Below are positions 49,358-61,084 of a DNA stretch of 64,000 bases, piece by piece. Under the pieces are notes generated by a model. The model saw nothing but the letters and a program-made list of their open reading frames with translations. It had not been told where the DNA came from and made no database searches. Source of the stretch: Phycomyces blakesleeanus NRRL 1555(-) (taxonomy: Eukaryota > Mucoromycota > Mucoromycetes > Mucorales > Phycomycetaceae); assembly GCF_001638985.1 (NCBI RefSeq), contig NW_017265134.1, positions 496,001-560,000 of the forward strand, read 5' to 3'. Positions within the stretch are counted from its first letter, which is position 1. Each line of letters opens with the position of its first letter. The position numbers and the translations under genes were made by a program.

Positions 49358-49692
49358 TACCTTGTTTTCTTTTTTTTTTCTTTTCTCAAAATTCTTTCAC
49401 TATATGTATCTATGACCTTTTCTCTGTCTTGACCACCAGGGTGATTTTTTTTTAACAAGCAAAGAAATGAAAGCTTTTCTTTTGTGAGCCAATCAAAATC
49501 CGGTCAAGTTCCACAAAGACTACTGGGCATTTCATAGAGACCTCTTCGACAAGACCATCCATGTATTGGTACTTCTTTACAAGCACAGATATAATTAAGT
49601 ATAAAACAATGAACTTTTCGAGTATTTTCAAATTGTTATCATACTCTTTTCTTTCAAACGAAACTCCCACCTTTTTCTGCTTATTTTTTGAT
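49358..49692. other. Intergenic between transposon and C2H2 gene
   Basis: Holds T runs. A short minus-strand open stretch near 49452-49562 reads MDGLVEEVSMKCPVVFVELD and beyond; it looks coding-like but is only 36 codons from its ATG. It may be a relic of a gene on the minus strand. Confidence 0.4.
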
Positions 49693-50671
49693 ATGTTCAA
49701 TAATACCTATCCCCAAACCGAAGATACTGGCTTTAACGGTGTCCCTGAGTTGTTTAATACACATCTTTATCAGCTCACCCAAGGTCAACCTGAGTTCTCT
49801 GATACTGTCATGATAGATGCTTCTCTCATCAGTGATGCGCTCAATCCTGCTGTCCTAGGGCAAAACTCTAGATCACAACCCTTGATTTGGCAAGAACTGA
49901 ATAGGCTGGCTTTTTTGAACCTGCAACAATCCAGGGGTTATAGAAGCCCAGACCCACTATACACCGGTGAATTTTTATACAGTCAAAATCTCAGGGCGGG
50001 AGAAAGTTTGCCTTTGAGCCTTGGTACACCCGATTTCAACCAGAGTCCAAACATCAGTAGCTCCTTTTCTCAACCTAGCCTCAGTCCTAGCTCTCACCAA
50101 AGTCAATTGTCAGTTTCTGACTCGTGTTATGAGAGTACTGCTGATGAAATGGTCGAAAGCTTGTTTTCTCGTGCTACCAAGAACCTTAATCAAACTGGTG
50201 GCGATGCTGGTATTGGCTCTTGTACCCAGTCGTCGCGTCATTGTCAAACTCCGGTTTCTTCTTCGGTTTATTCACCATCCTCTGAGTTTCAGCCAGACTG
50301 TCCAAATATTCCCCAAGCTGTGGCAAGAAAGAGTGGTAATTTTTTATTTAATATTAAATAGATCAAAGGTCTATGGTTGCATGTATTAACCCAAATTTTT
50401 GGTTCTGATCAAAAGGCAAACGAAAGAGCAAAGAACCTATTGGGAAAAGCTTTATTAATTATCCATATAATGGAAAGACAGTGATGCATCTGGTGGCTCA
50501 GCAAAACTATACAGATGTAGTCAGTGTGACTTCTCGAATGCTCGTAAAAGGAATATGACAAGGCACGAAAAGAGCCATGATGAAAATCGCAAAAGGTGGA
50601 AATGCAACGACTGTGAAAAAACATACACAAGTAAATTCAATCTTGAAAGACACGCAGACAAATGTTTTTGA
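49693..50671 (+). CDS. C2H2 zinc-finger protein (two C-terminal fingers)
   Basis: Proposed exons 49693-50335 and 50478-50671 give 278 residues. Residues 1-215 are Ser/Gln/Pro/Asn-rich, an activation-domain style region. The C terminus has a classic finger CSQCDFSNARKRNMTRHEKSH (C-x2-C-x12-H-x3-H, positions 50512-50574). A second variant follows, CNDCEKTYTSKFNLERHADKC (C-x2-C-x12-H-x3-C), and the protein ends two residues later. The donor gtaatt at 50336 and an aag acceptor at 50477 restore the frame. An alternative acceptor at 50418 leads to GKRKSKEPIGKSF but then needs a one-base change near 50474 to reach the fingers. Upstream in-frame ATGs exist at 49561 and 49610 in AT-rich DNA; 49693 is chosen as the first in normal composition. 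A sequence-specific transcription factor is likely. Confidence 0.7.
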
Positions 50672-51115
50672 GAAGACAAACTATGCCAACTAATAACAAT
50701 GACAATAACAATAATGCTTAATACTTCTTCTTAGGCAATTATGCCATTTTCTATGTAATATTCTCATCACTTTATTTCTACCTTCACTTATTCATTATGT
50801 ATATGTACCTTTATGACAAGTCCAATGTATATATCATTAAAGGAGAATAAACAATTTTTTATAAAAAAACACTCTAGTTAACATGATAATTTTTTGTAAA
50901 ATATCAAATTCTTTTCTTCACATCCTATTCTCGAATCACACTGATCAAGTAGCTAGTGCCATAGGATAACCGAGTTTCTTAAAACTAAGGATTTCTGTAA
51001 ATAAAAGGTTGAGAATTTCTGGTACCCCAAAGTTGTGCTCAATATATTTTATGACATTTCTCTCTTTCTATCTCTATTTAGAGAGTCAGAGCTAAAAGTA
51101 GAGAACCCGTTGTCG

Positions 51116-51138
51116 AGTGAAAATTCTAAATTTTCACT
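51116..51138. repeat. Short inverted repeat, 10-bp arms, 3-nt loop
   Basis: agtgaaaatt at 51116-51125 pairs perfectly with aattttcact at 51129-51138. It shares the agtgaaa core with the larger hairpin 70 bp downstream. Confidence 0.85.
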
Positions 51139-51208
51139 TACTTTTGCTTTACTCGGCGATTTAAATTACAATGAAAAGATGTAAAATTTTACTGAGGGAG
51201 GCCATTTA

Positions 51209-51265
51209 GTGATGAAATGGAGTGAAAAATTGGGAGTTTTCTAGTTTTTCACTCCATTTCATCAC
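51209..51265. repeat. Perfect inverted repeat, 21-bp arms, 15-nt loop
   Basis: 51209-51229 (gtgatgaaatggagtg plus aaaaa) is the exact reverse complement of 51245-51265. The mixed sequence makes chance or simple-repeat origin unlikely. Confidence 0.95.
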
Positions 51266-51620
51266 CAAGTCTTTATTAAGAATTGAGCTTGTTTTTTCAA
51301 CTTCAAATATAAACATAATATAGTCAAGAGTCGTCTCTATATATCTACTTAAGAGAATAAGTCTTGGAAAGCCAAGTTTATTAAGATGTATCTCTCTTAT
51401 GTTTGTCACAGTATTTATGTTTTCATCAACTATGGTCGAGTTTTTTCTTTTTTTTTTGACTGGGTTTCACTAATAATTCTTTTTTAGCAGTCTAGCAAAA
51501 TATCACATCCCAACGTGTTCTCTAGTAATGGTATATGATGTATTGTTAATCACAATATTAAGCTATATTTGAGTTCTGTATATATATTATCCTTATTGTT
51601 TTGACTATATTTTTCTTCAC

Positions 51621-51923
51621 AATCTATCTAGTGTAGCTTCACATTACTTGAAGGGTTTGCATAGAATTATATGGTTACTGAATCAGCGAATCATTGAACC
51701 CTTATTGGAATGTCAAATCTAGTATCGTTTATCCGTTACAATTAAAGACATCCTTTACGAAAATCCTTTAAGCTACTTGGATGAATACTTAGAGATAGGA
51801 GATTGTTGTATCCGACAAGGACAATATCTTGATTTTCTGCAGATGATTTGCTTTTCAATTTTTATTTTTACATTGAAAAACTGTTTCTATAATGAAGCAT
51901 ATATACGAATCCTAATATATTAA
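51621..51923 (+). pseudogene. Decayed protein-coding fragment with an in-frame stop
   Basis: One frame reads SSVASHYLKGLHRIIWLLNQ and on to ECQI, then TAG at 51720-51722. The same frame continues SVTIKDILYENPLSYLDEYL, EIGDCCIRQGQYLDFLQMI and ends at 51923. Residue composition on both sides of the stop is protein-like, unlike the AT-rich surroundings. No ATG fits the beginning. It is probably a relic of a gene or transposon open frame; the family is not recognised. Confidence 0.45.
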
Positions 51924-52955
51924 AATAAATAATGATAATAATAAAACGAACATACTTTAACTGAAACAAAATAAAAATTCAATAAGCTCTTTTATTGCAA
52001 TACAAAAAAATGACAGGGCAGAACAATCCAATAATATGCCTATACTAATTATAACAACTTTAACTTGCTTAGTTGATTGCCTGGTTGCCTGGTTCTTGGT
52101 TGCTAGGTTGCTTCGTTAATAGGATATTTGCTTAATTATTTATACATCATGCTGCATGTAATCGAAACTTAGTATACAAAATGATTTGGGTGGAGGAGGG
52201 AAAATACTACAAGATAGTTATATAAAGAGGAGAAGTATCTTAAACATCGATATTTCCTCTATTTTGACAAAATATTTTGTACTTTGAATGCTTTCAGGGA
52301 CGCTAATATATATAACGTATATGACGTACATGAAATACAGCGATACTTACTGACATCCAGTACGGTAGTTATGTTATACAAGTATCAAGACCAGTAGCAC
52401 TTAAATTAATACTGCTGTAAAAGATGATTTTAATATAGAAAAATAGCATCAATCAATAACTTTTGTAAAATAAAAATAAAAGACAATTTCCCCAAGAAGT
52501 GCGAGGGGTTAGGCTTGGGATACAATAAATAAATCTTAGATATGTTCAATAAAAACCAGGAAACAAGACTCTTTGGGTACCGAAATATCAAACTTTGTAC
52601 TGAAAAAATAATAATTTGTAGCTGGTACACGAATATTGACAGTTGTTGTGAAACGCACAATTAGATGAATATTTTGTCACGATTTTTAAGTAGCAGAGTG
52701 TTTTTTTTTAAAGTTGTTCGGTGCTAGTCTTAAATGGCTATTGTGTATCAATGAGTGAATTTAAATTTATTAAAAATAAAAAGGGAAGAAGAGAAAGAGA
52801 GAAAAAAATCGGATGAGCGGATGAGCGGATGCTGTTGAGTGGAAAGTAGGTCGTGAAGAGCACTACAAAGCTGCTGTATTTGTGTAAATGGTCTGGGCTA
52901 GATACTCACAACTATGCGAACAAAGGGATCAGTGCGCTTGCCTACATTGGATATT

Positions 52956-53349
52956 CTAATTGACAAAGTCAAACTCGCTCATCATCCGAGATCTAATAAA
53001 AAAAAAGTTAGTCAAAAACAGGGTTAGATGGAAAGTAGGTTGCGGTGGTTAGTTTAAAGATTTAGGCTTTTAGCTTAGAAGAGCAACTTTTCAATAAATG
53101 TCGATACTCCGATATTGTACTAGTGTTTTTTTGTTGTTGTTATAATTGCTTCTTTAACAGTAAGGATATGAAAAAGGTATGGTCATATGAACAGAAAAGA
53201 TACCTGTCCGGGATGGAGAGATATATTTAAAATATTACTTTCGGAAGAGCTTTGTCCAGTATCCCGTTGGCACCGTGAGTTCCTGCGGCTGCACACATAG
53301 TATCTCCGGCTGCAAGAATTTCAGAAGAGAAGCCAAACTGTCGCGGGTC

Positions 53350-53388
<39 letters not shown>

Positions 53389-53534
53389 TTATTTCAAGCA
53401 ATACAGGAAGTGTAGTTGAAACAAAGAAATACTTGTTCGCTAAGAAACAAAAAAGAGAATAACACCTTTTCACGCCACACTGCCGACCCAGATATGGCTT
53501 GAGGGGGCTGATGGTGAAACATGAGCTTATGCAT
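52956..53534 (-). CDS. Possible small three-exon orphan gene (71 residues)
   Basis: Minus-strand exons 53534-53466, 53348-53239 and 52992-52956 join in frame. They read MHKLMFHHQPPQAISGSAVW, then TRDSLASLLKFLQPEILCVQ and QELTVPTGYWTKLF, ending SRMMSEFDFVN and TAG. The donors are gtgtta and gtaata, the acceptors aag and tag. Composition is clearly non-repetitive, and the exons sit in patches richer in G+C than the introns, one of which contains a (TA)n microsatellite. A strong donor (gtaagtat, minus strand near 53690) suggests a 5' non-coding exon. Function is unknown. Confidence 0.4.
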
Positions 53535-53790
53535 CCCTTCTTTGAGTAATGGCGACAATGAGATATCACATCATTTTGAGTGAGTCACGATTGAATGTTC
53601 GAACAATTTACTCGAATAAAAAAAAATGATCGGAAAACTGGATAGGGGTGAGAAACTTCAAGCAAGTTCTAGAAGTACAGTATACTTACCACACAAAGAA
53701 AAGAAAAAAATAATACAACCAAAGCCTGGGAGAGTTTTTATATTGTTTTATACTATTCTAATGTGAATTGATGACAACAGTAGCTAGAAG

Positions 53791-53882
53791 TTAATTTCGA
53801 AATAGTTTACAAAACTCATTGGTTGCGTTAATCTCTCCTGTTGTACGTAAATTGATACGCCTGGGGATGGGACGAGTGGTGA

Positions 53883-53915
<33 letters not shown>

Positions 53916-54399
53916 GTGGATAGGATCGAAGAGGGGTTTTTTTTTCTTACACCTTGCTTTACATATTCTGTAAAGAGGAGTATCGACTGTGAGAAGTACG
54001 ATCCTTCTGTCAACTTGATTTCTCACACTTAAACTATGATCATTGGTGGATACATAAATCAAAGGTTGGTAATTTTAAATATATGTATATTTATATTGTA
54101 AACTCTGGTGTGGATTAGCAGAAAGAGAGCAGGCATACAGTAGATGATTGATCAAATTAATTGTGAGAATAAATAAATCAGTCAATAAGACCAGTTTGAC
54201 TGCGTGAGTATATTATAAAAGCCTGTATAAGTAGTGTATCTTTAAGTATGTTCATGGCTAAAATAATGTCTTTTTCTCTTAACATTTCTTTGGGTGTAAA
54301 CTGTAAAAGTGCTTTATGTTCTTGACTATTGGCTTCTATTATATAACTAATAGTAAATTTTTGGCGCCAAAATGTACAAAACCTTTGGTAGCATATCAA
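53791..54399 (-). other. Coding-like segments of an unrecognised minus-strand gene or relic
   Basis: Segment 53953 upward reads SVRNQVDRRIVLLTVDTPLY and RICKA. It splices naturally (gtgtaag ... ccccag) to 53860-53791, RINLRTTGEINATNEFCKLF then RN and stop. Further upstream 54178-54399 encodes ANSQEHKALLQFTPKEMLRE and KDIILAMNILKDTLLIQAF before a stop. I cannot join the two parts in frame. The first lacks an ATG, so this may be an incomplete model or a pseudogene. The 53954-53861 intron contains an (aat)n run. Confidence 0.25.
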
Positions 54400-57300
54400 A
54401 GAATAATAATTTTAGCTTTTTTATTTATTTATTTTTCTTAGTATCTACAATTTGCCGATGCGGTATGTCAAAGCAAAGATTTTTTCTAATTCATTTTATT
54501 GCCTGCACTTTAGACGTAAAGTAAAGCCTCGGAATACTATAAAGGAGACTGGAGAGAACAACTCTTTTGTATTGAGTTTTGTTTTGTTTGTACGAATGTT
54601 ATCTGTACTAAGAAGTTTGCGGACAAATGCTGAGTAAACCTAATGAGCACAAGCTGTCTTTAGAACTAAAATAAAAAATATTAAAAAAAAAGAAACTTCA
54701 AACAAGCCTATATGATTACATACTACATTGCTATATTAGATTGTTACCTATAGAGGAAAGTAACTTCAATATATATATATAGTAGATTTATCAATACACT
54801 CGGAACTTGATTGTAGAAAAATATATTTTAAATTTGGTAGGTAAAAACAAATCATTTACCTTCAACTACAGTATAGACTATTTTATCAGATACATAAAAA
54901 ATAAACAGGAGATAAGGAAGGGAACACTGCACACATACACACACACATATATATATATATGTATATGAATCTATATAGACACGTTATTCTTGGTGTGTGT
55001 TTTATATAAAGTTGAAGCTTTACAGACCTTTGTTGCAGAAAACGTGGCATATGAACGCGACTGTACAACCCAGCATATACACTCGTTTCACTTCAGTCAT
55101 TATAACTATTACTATTATTATTTGCATTTCACGTGGTTTGAAGTAAATGGTGCTCAATAATGATTTGATTATAGTTCTTGGATGAAGTTAATTGACATTT
55201 TTATTTCAGGACGCTCGGGTAGACATTTTTTTTGCGACTGGCATAATACATACTTTGATTTGCTCTATTAAAATATATAAAAGTTCTACTTTATATATAC
55301 CCATCTTTACTTTATAGAGTTTGATACAAATACCATACTTCAGTAGCTTTTTTCTTTTAAAAAACAGAAGTGATTAGATGGTTAGATAGATACTGAAGAA
55401 TATATATGTATTTCAGTATTATTTGCGAAATTAATATCATCGCCGATATAAATGTACCACAATAAAAGACGCGTATAATTTAAGTCACGATTTTTTTTTT
55501 TAAAAAAAAAAGTAGGTTCCCTACTCTTCTTCATCTTCTCCTTCTTTTCTTTTTGCTTTTATTTGGTCTCATTAAATGATGAGCAAAAAAAAGATAAGTG
55601 TGTATTGATGACGCCTTGAAGAAAGGATGGGGGGGGGTTGCTATGAGAAACCCCTTGTTCTCAGTTTTGCGTTTTCCAAATATGGAATTTCTGCTTTTGT
55701 ACTTTATATACATATCTACTGTAGGTTGTGTTTACAAAGAAAGTTTGTCTTTCTTTGCTTCAATTAGGTTGACACACATATACAATATCATATAATATAG
55801 TATAAACTATTAAACACTATTTACTTGAAAAGAAAAGAAATACAAAAAAAAACATGGCAAGAATAAAGTCAAGGAACAAAAAATGCTTATGGAAATTGTA
55901 AATCTGGGGCGTGACTGATTGAATTCAATTACTCCAAGTCTCTTGAGTTTCCTTTTATTTTCCTTTTCCCTTTTATCGTTGTTGTTGTTGTTTTTGTTGT
56001 TGTTTTTGGATAATGAAGGCAAGATAGTAAAAGCAAAAAAAAAATGAGATATTGTATGTATTTCCCATGGGATACACATTACTTCTATGCTGACGTGTGT
56101 ATATAAATATATATATATATTTCTGGTGTGCGTAGTAGTGTATACATGTATGTATGTATGTATGTATGTGTGTGTGTGTGTTTGTGTGTCTGTAAGAGAC
56201 GAGCTTGAAATGATAAGATATCTGTCTCACAGGAATCTTATAATATACGCATAAATAAAAGTATAAATATAAATTAACACACACTCATACACTCATTCAC
56301 TCTCGCATATATATATATTTATATCAATAGATCTCAATATTCTAAATAAATAAAAGAAAGGGAGAAAGAGATGATCGCCTGTCAAATAGATAAAAAAAAA
56401 ATCTCGTTGTAGAAGGATACCAAACTTCAAGAGAAATGATGAGCCGGAAGATGATGGCCGCCATCCCGATTACCCTGATAAATACAAGCACTGTGGAACA
56501 TCTCCTTGACAACCCAGTCCACTCCGAATTTTGGTCTTGGTTCTTAGCTTCCTTTTTTATTTTTTTATTTTTTTTTATATCCTGCACCCGTGATAATTAA
56601 AAGGTTCCATTAAAAAATGTTAATGAAGTCAGTAGGAACAAAAGCCGAGATGAGGGCCGAAAATTGAAACGTAAAGTAGTAGTGAAAATAAGATAGAGAG
56701 AAAGAAGGGGGGGGGGGGGGGAAAGGAATTTCAGTGTGGCAAAGTGAATAGTTTATTAGAGTTTAATGTGGCGTCCTGCTTGACGATTTATTGATTCAAC
56801 ACTTCAACACTTCAATTAATCAACCAACGTTTCTGGGCATATAAATCAAGGCAATAAAGCAGCAAAGCAATAAATGATGAATGACTAAAGATGTATATAG
56901 GTATCCGCATATTTTCAATGGAGCCAAAGGATGGTCTTCCGAATTCAAACAAGTCCGCTTCACAAGAAAAGAGAGAGAGAGAGAGAGAGGATGTCTGTAA
57001 ATTCAACAAGTTAAAAATAACCAAAGCAAGATAAAAAAAAAAGGCTCGTGCACCCTACAGGGAATTTTATACGCACACCTTTGCCTATCGTTAATATACC
57101 AAGCCAAAACTAGAAATGGATCCTTATAGTCACGAAATCCATTCTTTTGTGCTATTATTACTATTATTACGATTATTATTATTTAGGAGAAAAGCAAGAT
57201 TTAATCTTGACTTGAAAGCCAATATAAAGATAAAGTCAAAGTCAAAGACAAAGACAAAGTCAAAGTCAAAGTCAAAGTGAAGGACAAACAAACAAACAAA

Positions 57301-59113
57301 CAAACAAGTAGGTAGACAGACAGAGATAGATAGATAGATACTTAAATACATGTGTGCATACATGGATACCTTTAAAAAAAAAGGTCTTTAAATATTCTAT
57401 TTGTTGGCATTATTATGCCTCACACATAAATAAGCAGGAAGCCAGAAATTTGACTATTAACAAATAACATAACATAACATAAAATAAATATTTCTTCCCC
57501 TCTCCCTCCCCTTCCATGCTCCCTGATCTATAAATCTATACTTTGCGTATTCTCTCTTTTCTCTCTATATTTAGGGTCCGTCTGAAACAAACGGTGCCGA
57601 TGAGAGGGATATTATGTGGTAAAACAATCCCAATTAGTGAAATGCACGGTCTGGCAGCCGAGACACGCACAAAAGTTCTAATTCGGAAGCTCACCGGTGG
57701 TGAACGGTCATTGGTGTGCCCTTTGAGAATGAAAAATAAAGCAAAAATAATCAAGACATTTGAAAATGATGTACATCTTTTGGAATGAGTTGAAACGAGT
57801 AAAATGGAATAGATCCTTTGCATTGTATTGTATTGTATTGTATCGTCTTGATATCTAATAGAGACAGATTGGTTCCATTTCTGTCTATATACCTATATCT
57901 TTTTTTTTCTGTTGTTGATGATGTGGTGAGCAAGTATGTTCCTTTACATTAAATTACGCATAATAAACTGTTATAAAGTATTAGGGTACATAATGGCTTG
58001 GCTGTAAACTTATTGATTACAAGCAAAGCGGAAGTAATGCCGCCAAGATACTACCTTTTTTACTTTATTTACAAAGGGGGAAGACGGAAGTTAATAATAG
58101 TATATATATATATATATATATATAATATAAAAACTGCTTGTGGTTCTATTCGTTAATTGAAATTAAATGACACGTTGTGGCACCATCAAATTTATAGTGT
58201 CTCTGGTTAAACAAAAAATAAAATAAAATAAAACAAAATCGTATATACATACATAGATACATAGATACATAGATACATAGATACATAAATAAATAACTAA
58301 ATCAATATGAGTTCCACAGTCCTTGAACCTGTCTTCTGGAAGGTTGGTTGGGGAATAGATTGCCCTGAATACCAAAAATAAAAATACACAGAAACTATTA
58401 GTATTAGAATTAAAACTAGTATTTAACATATTCTGCTTGATACACGAATGGTAACCATTTTTTTTTATTATATAATTATTTTGGAAAATAAATTAATACA
58501 AGTATATATTAATTAATTAATATAAATATATAAATATATATTTTTATACTTATATATATATTATATTATAATGAGTTGACTTCATAAAGGTTCTTTAAAA
58601 AAATTTAAAGAAACCCTGCAGAAGTATTAGAGTAAATTAACCAAGAAGTTCAAAGAGAAAGGAAGCCAGAAATCAAAAGAGAAAGAGTCCAGACCAGGTA
58701 GGGTCTCTTTAGACTTGTGGACTGCCAGCAAAATAATAATAACAAAATATATATATATATAATATAAAAAAAAATTAAACTTTTTTTTTGGGTTTTTGTT
58801 TTTATTTTTATTTTATTTTATTTTTTATTTTATATGTACATATATATATATATTTTTTTTTAGTCACAGATTTTTTTGCTTTTGGGTCTTATAAGTTGCG
58901 CACGGGTTAGCTGTATCCATGACAACAACAACAACAAAAAATAATAATATCGAGCAAAGCATGTATTTTTTTATGTATAATATTTTTTTATATATGTATT
59001 ATATATATATATATATACACAAGAAGAAGCGCGGCCCCGTGATCTCAATTTTGTAAGCTTTATCCACAAAGCAGGGCAATATCCGAAAGGCTTATTTTAT
59101 TTTGTATTTTAGG

Positions 59114-59119
59114 TATAAA
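59114..59119 (+). promoter_or_regulatory. TATA box of the bHLH gene
   Basis: tataaa within aggtataaaagcc lies 184 nt upstream of the ATG and is followed by a long pyrimidine-rich leader, a normal fungal promoter arrangement. Confidence 0.5.
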
Positions 59120-59297
59120 AGCCTTTTAAATTATTCGGCATCTTTCTTTTCTTTCCCCTCTCTTCCCCTCAAGTTCGCCTCTCAACTCCAAATATCAATA
59201 TATATTTTTTACACATTTTTTTTTATTTTACTTTATTTTATTTTATTTTATTTCTCTCTATTTATTCATTTCTTTTTGACCATCTTCTTGAAATCGA

Positions 59298-59941
59298 ATG
59301 AGTCCAATGCAACATAACCAATTCCAACCACAGGGTGTAGTCTATCCTATCTACGACCCCAATCCAATCTACGATCCCAACTCTCTGATGTTCTGTGCGC
59401 AACCACCCGTAGCATTGAGCCAGCAACCCAACTACCAATTCGTTTCCAAAAGCCATTCCTCTCCTTTACCCAATCAGTTCCAAATCCAACAAATCCAACA
59501 AACACAACAAGTGCAACAAGTGCAACAAGTGCAACAAGTGCAACAAGTGCAACAAATTCAACAAATGCAACAAATGCAACAAATGCAACAAATGCAACAA
59601 ATGCAACAAATGCAACAAATGCAGCAGCAACAACAACATCAACACTGCATTGAATCTAAAAGACAGCATATCCAGGAACTCCAACGCCAAGCTGTCAAGG
59701 TTCGGCAGGAAGCTGAACGCAATCAAGGTAAATAATGCAGATCATTTTTTGTATAAATTATATTGGCTAATGTATATATTTATTTATTTAAACATAATAA
59801 TAACAAACAAAAACCTGTATTATCTGTATATTATCTTTAATTAGAGCTGTCTGCATTCCAACAACAGAAAATACAACAGCAAATACAACAGCAAATACAA
59901 CAGCAACAACAGCAGCAAATTCAACAGCAACAACAACAGCA

Positions 59942-59987
<46 letters not shown>

Positions 59988-61084
59988 CAGCAGCAGCAAC
60001 AAATTCAACAACAGTATGTTCAACAGCATAGTCCTATTCAGGAGAGCCAGCCGTCATCACCCGACAAAAGGTATATTACTAAAAAAGATTTTTCTATAGA
60101 TATATAAAGAAAGAAGAAGAAAAAAAGTTTATTTTCTTTGGCTGGTTCTATCGGCAGTTCAAAAAAGAAGGGTTCTTGATATTTACAATCCCGATTTGAA
60201 TAGAAATCTTTCCAAAGCAGATCGTCGAGCTGAGCACAACGCAATCGAAAGAGCTCGTCGTGAGAGTTTAAACACTAAGTTCCAGCAACTTGCCCACAAC
60301 CTTCCTAATCTCCAGAATGACCGCCGCCCTTCAAAGGGAACCATTATCGAACGCACTCTTGAATATGTGAAGCAAAGGGTTCACAAGGAAGACCAATACC
60401 GCAGCCAGATTCGTGAACTTCGCAAGAAGAACCGCATACTGTTGAACCAGATTGCTTCCGGAACCACGGACGACGATGAGAACCATAGTGTAGCCATGTC
60501 TGATTTTTCTGACCAGGGCAGTCTCAAGTCCTCGGGATCTTCCCTGTCGGCTCTCTCGGCTTCCTCTTCTGGACATCAAAAGACCCTCAGTCCTGAATTG
60601 AACTTTATTCAATCCGAAGATTATGGTTTCCAAACCGTTGATTCCCCCAAGCCGTGGAATATTAGTGCCCTCCATAAAACCATGCACAACCCAAATCATT
60701 TCTCCCATTCAGTGGACGGAAACAGTGAAGATGACAATAGCATGCTTGAATATGACTCTGTCAATATTTCTTATAACAGTAAGTTTCTATCTATATTATA
60801 TTTTAAATTTTTTAATATTTTTTTATAGTTTGAGTTTTGACTGACAAATCCTATTAATTACCAATAGATGGCTACCCATCTATGATCAATATGCCCTATA
60901 CTGGTTTCGGTAGTCCTGTCAAAGGTAAATATAGATAGATCTTCTAACCATTGGTTTACCACTTGCTTTTCTTTCTTTATATATATATGTAAAATCTAAT
61001 ATATTTTTTTTTATAGCTCACATTCCTTCTACACTTCCTATCACAGACTATCCAATCGATTTCGAAACATCAGTTACTCATTAG
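59298..61084 (+). CDS. bHLH transcription factor with polyglutamine N-terminal half
   Basis: Five exons, 59298-59727, 59845-60070, 60171-60778, 60868-60924 and 61017-61084, give 462 residues. Residues 60-210 are dominated by Gln tracts (VQQ, MQQ and pure Q repeats). The bHLH domain starts near residue 237. Its basic region RRAEHNAIERARR has His241, Glu245 and Arg249, the class B pattern expected to bind CACGTG. The loop and helix 2 read DRRPSKGTIIERTLEYVK, and a zipper-like helix follows (YRSQIRELRKKNRILLNQIA). A Ser-rich region and a short conserved-looking tail end with DYPIDFETSVTH. The second intron needs an aag acceptor at 60168-60170 or 60165-60167. The nearer-consensus cggcag at 60157 would give a stop after a few codons. 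Likely a nuclear regulator; targets unknown. Confidence 0.88.

Larger units (their letters stand above)
50672..52955. other. Gene-poor region with hairpins and a decayed frame
   Basis: AT-rich. It holds two inverted repeats (51116-51138 and 51209-51265) and a reading-frame relic (51621-51923). Otherwise no gene is seen. Confidence 0.6.
53535..59297. other. Gene-poor, repeat-rich region before the bHLH gene
   Basis: Apart from the minus-strand segments listed at 53791-54399, no gene is supported. It holds CACGTG at 55130-55135, a G15 run at 56707-56721, aaagtc hexamers at 57232-57280 and catagata octamers at 58247-58287. The stretch 57543-57823 is open on both strands. A 54-codon plus ORF at 56436-56600 begins MMSRKMMAAIPITLINTS and ends in a Phe-rich hydrophobic segment; it may be chance. 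Confidence 0.55.

Noticed and set aside
57543..57823. Overlapping ORFs on both strands
   Set aside because: The plus frame (MRGILCGKTIPISEMHGLAA) is plausible but short and without a domain. Support is too weak to call.
59466..60029. Leu-rich minus-strand ORFs
   Set aside because: They are antisense to the CAA/CAG glutamine repeats of the bHLH gene.
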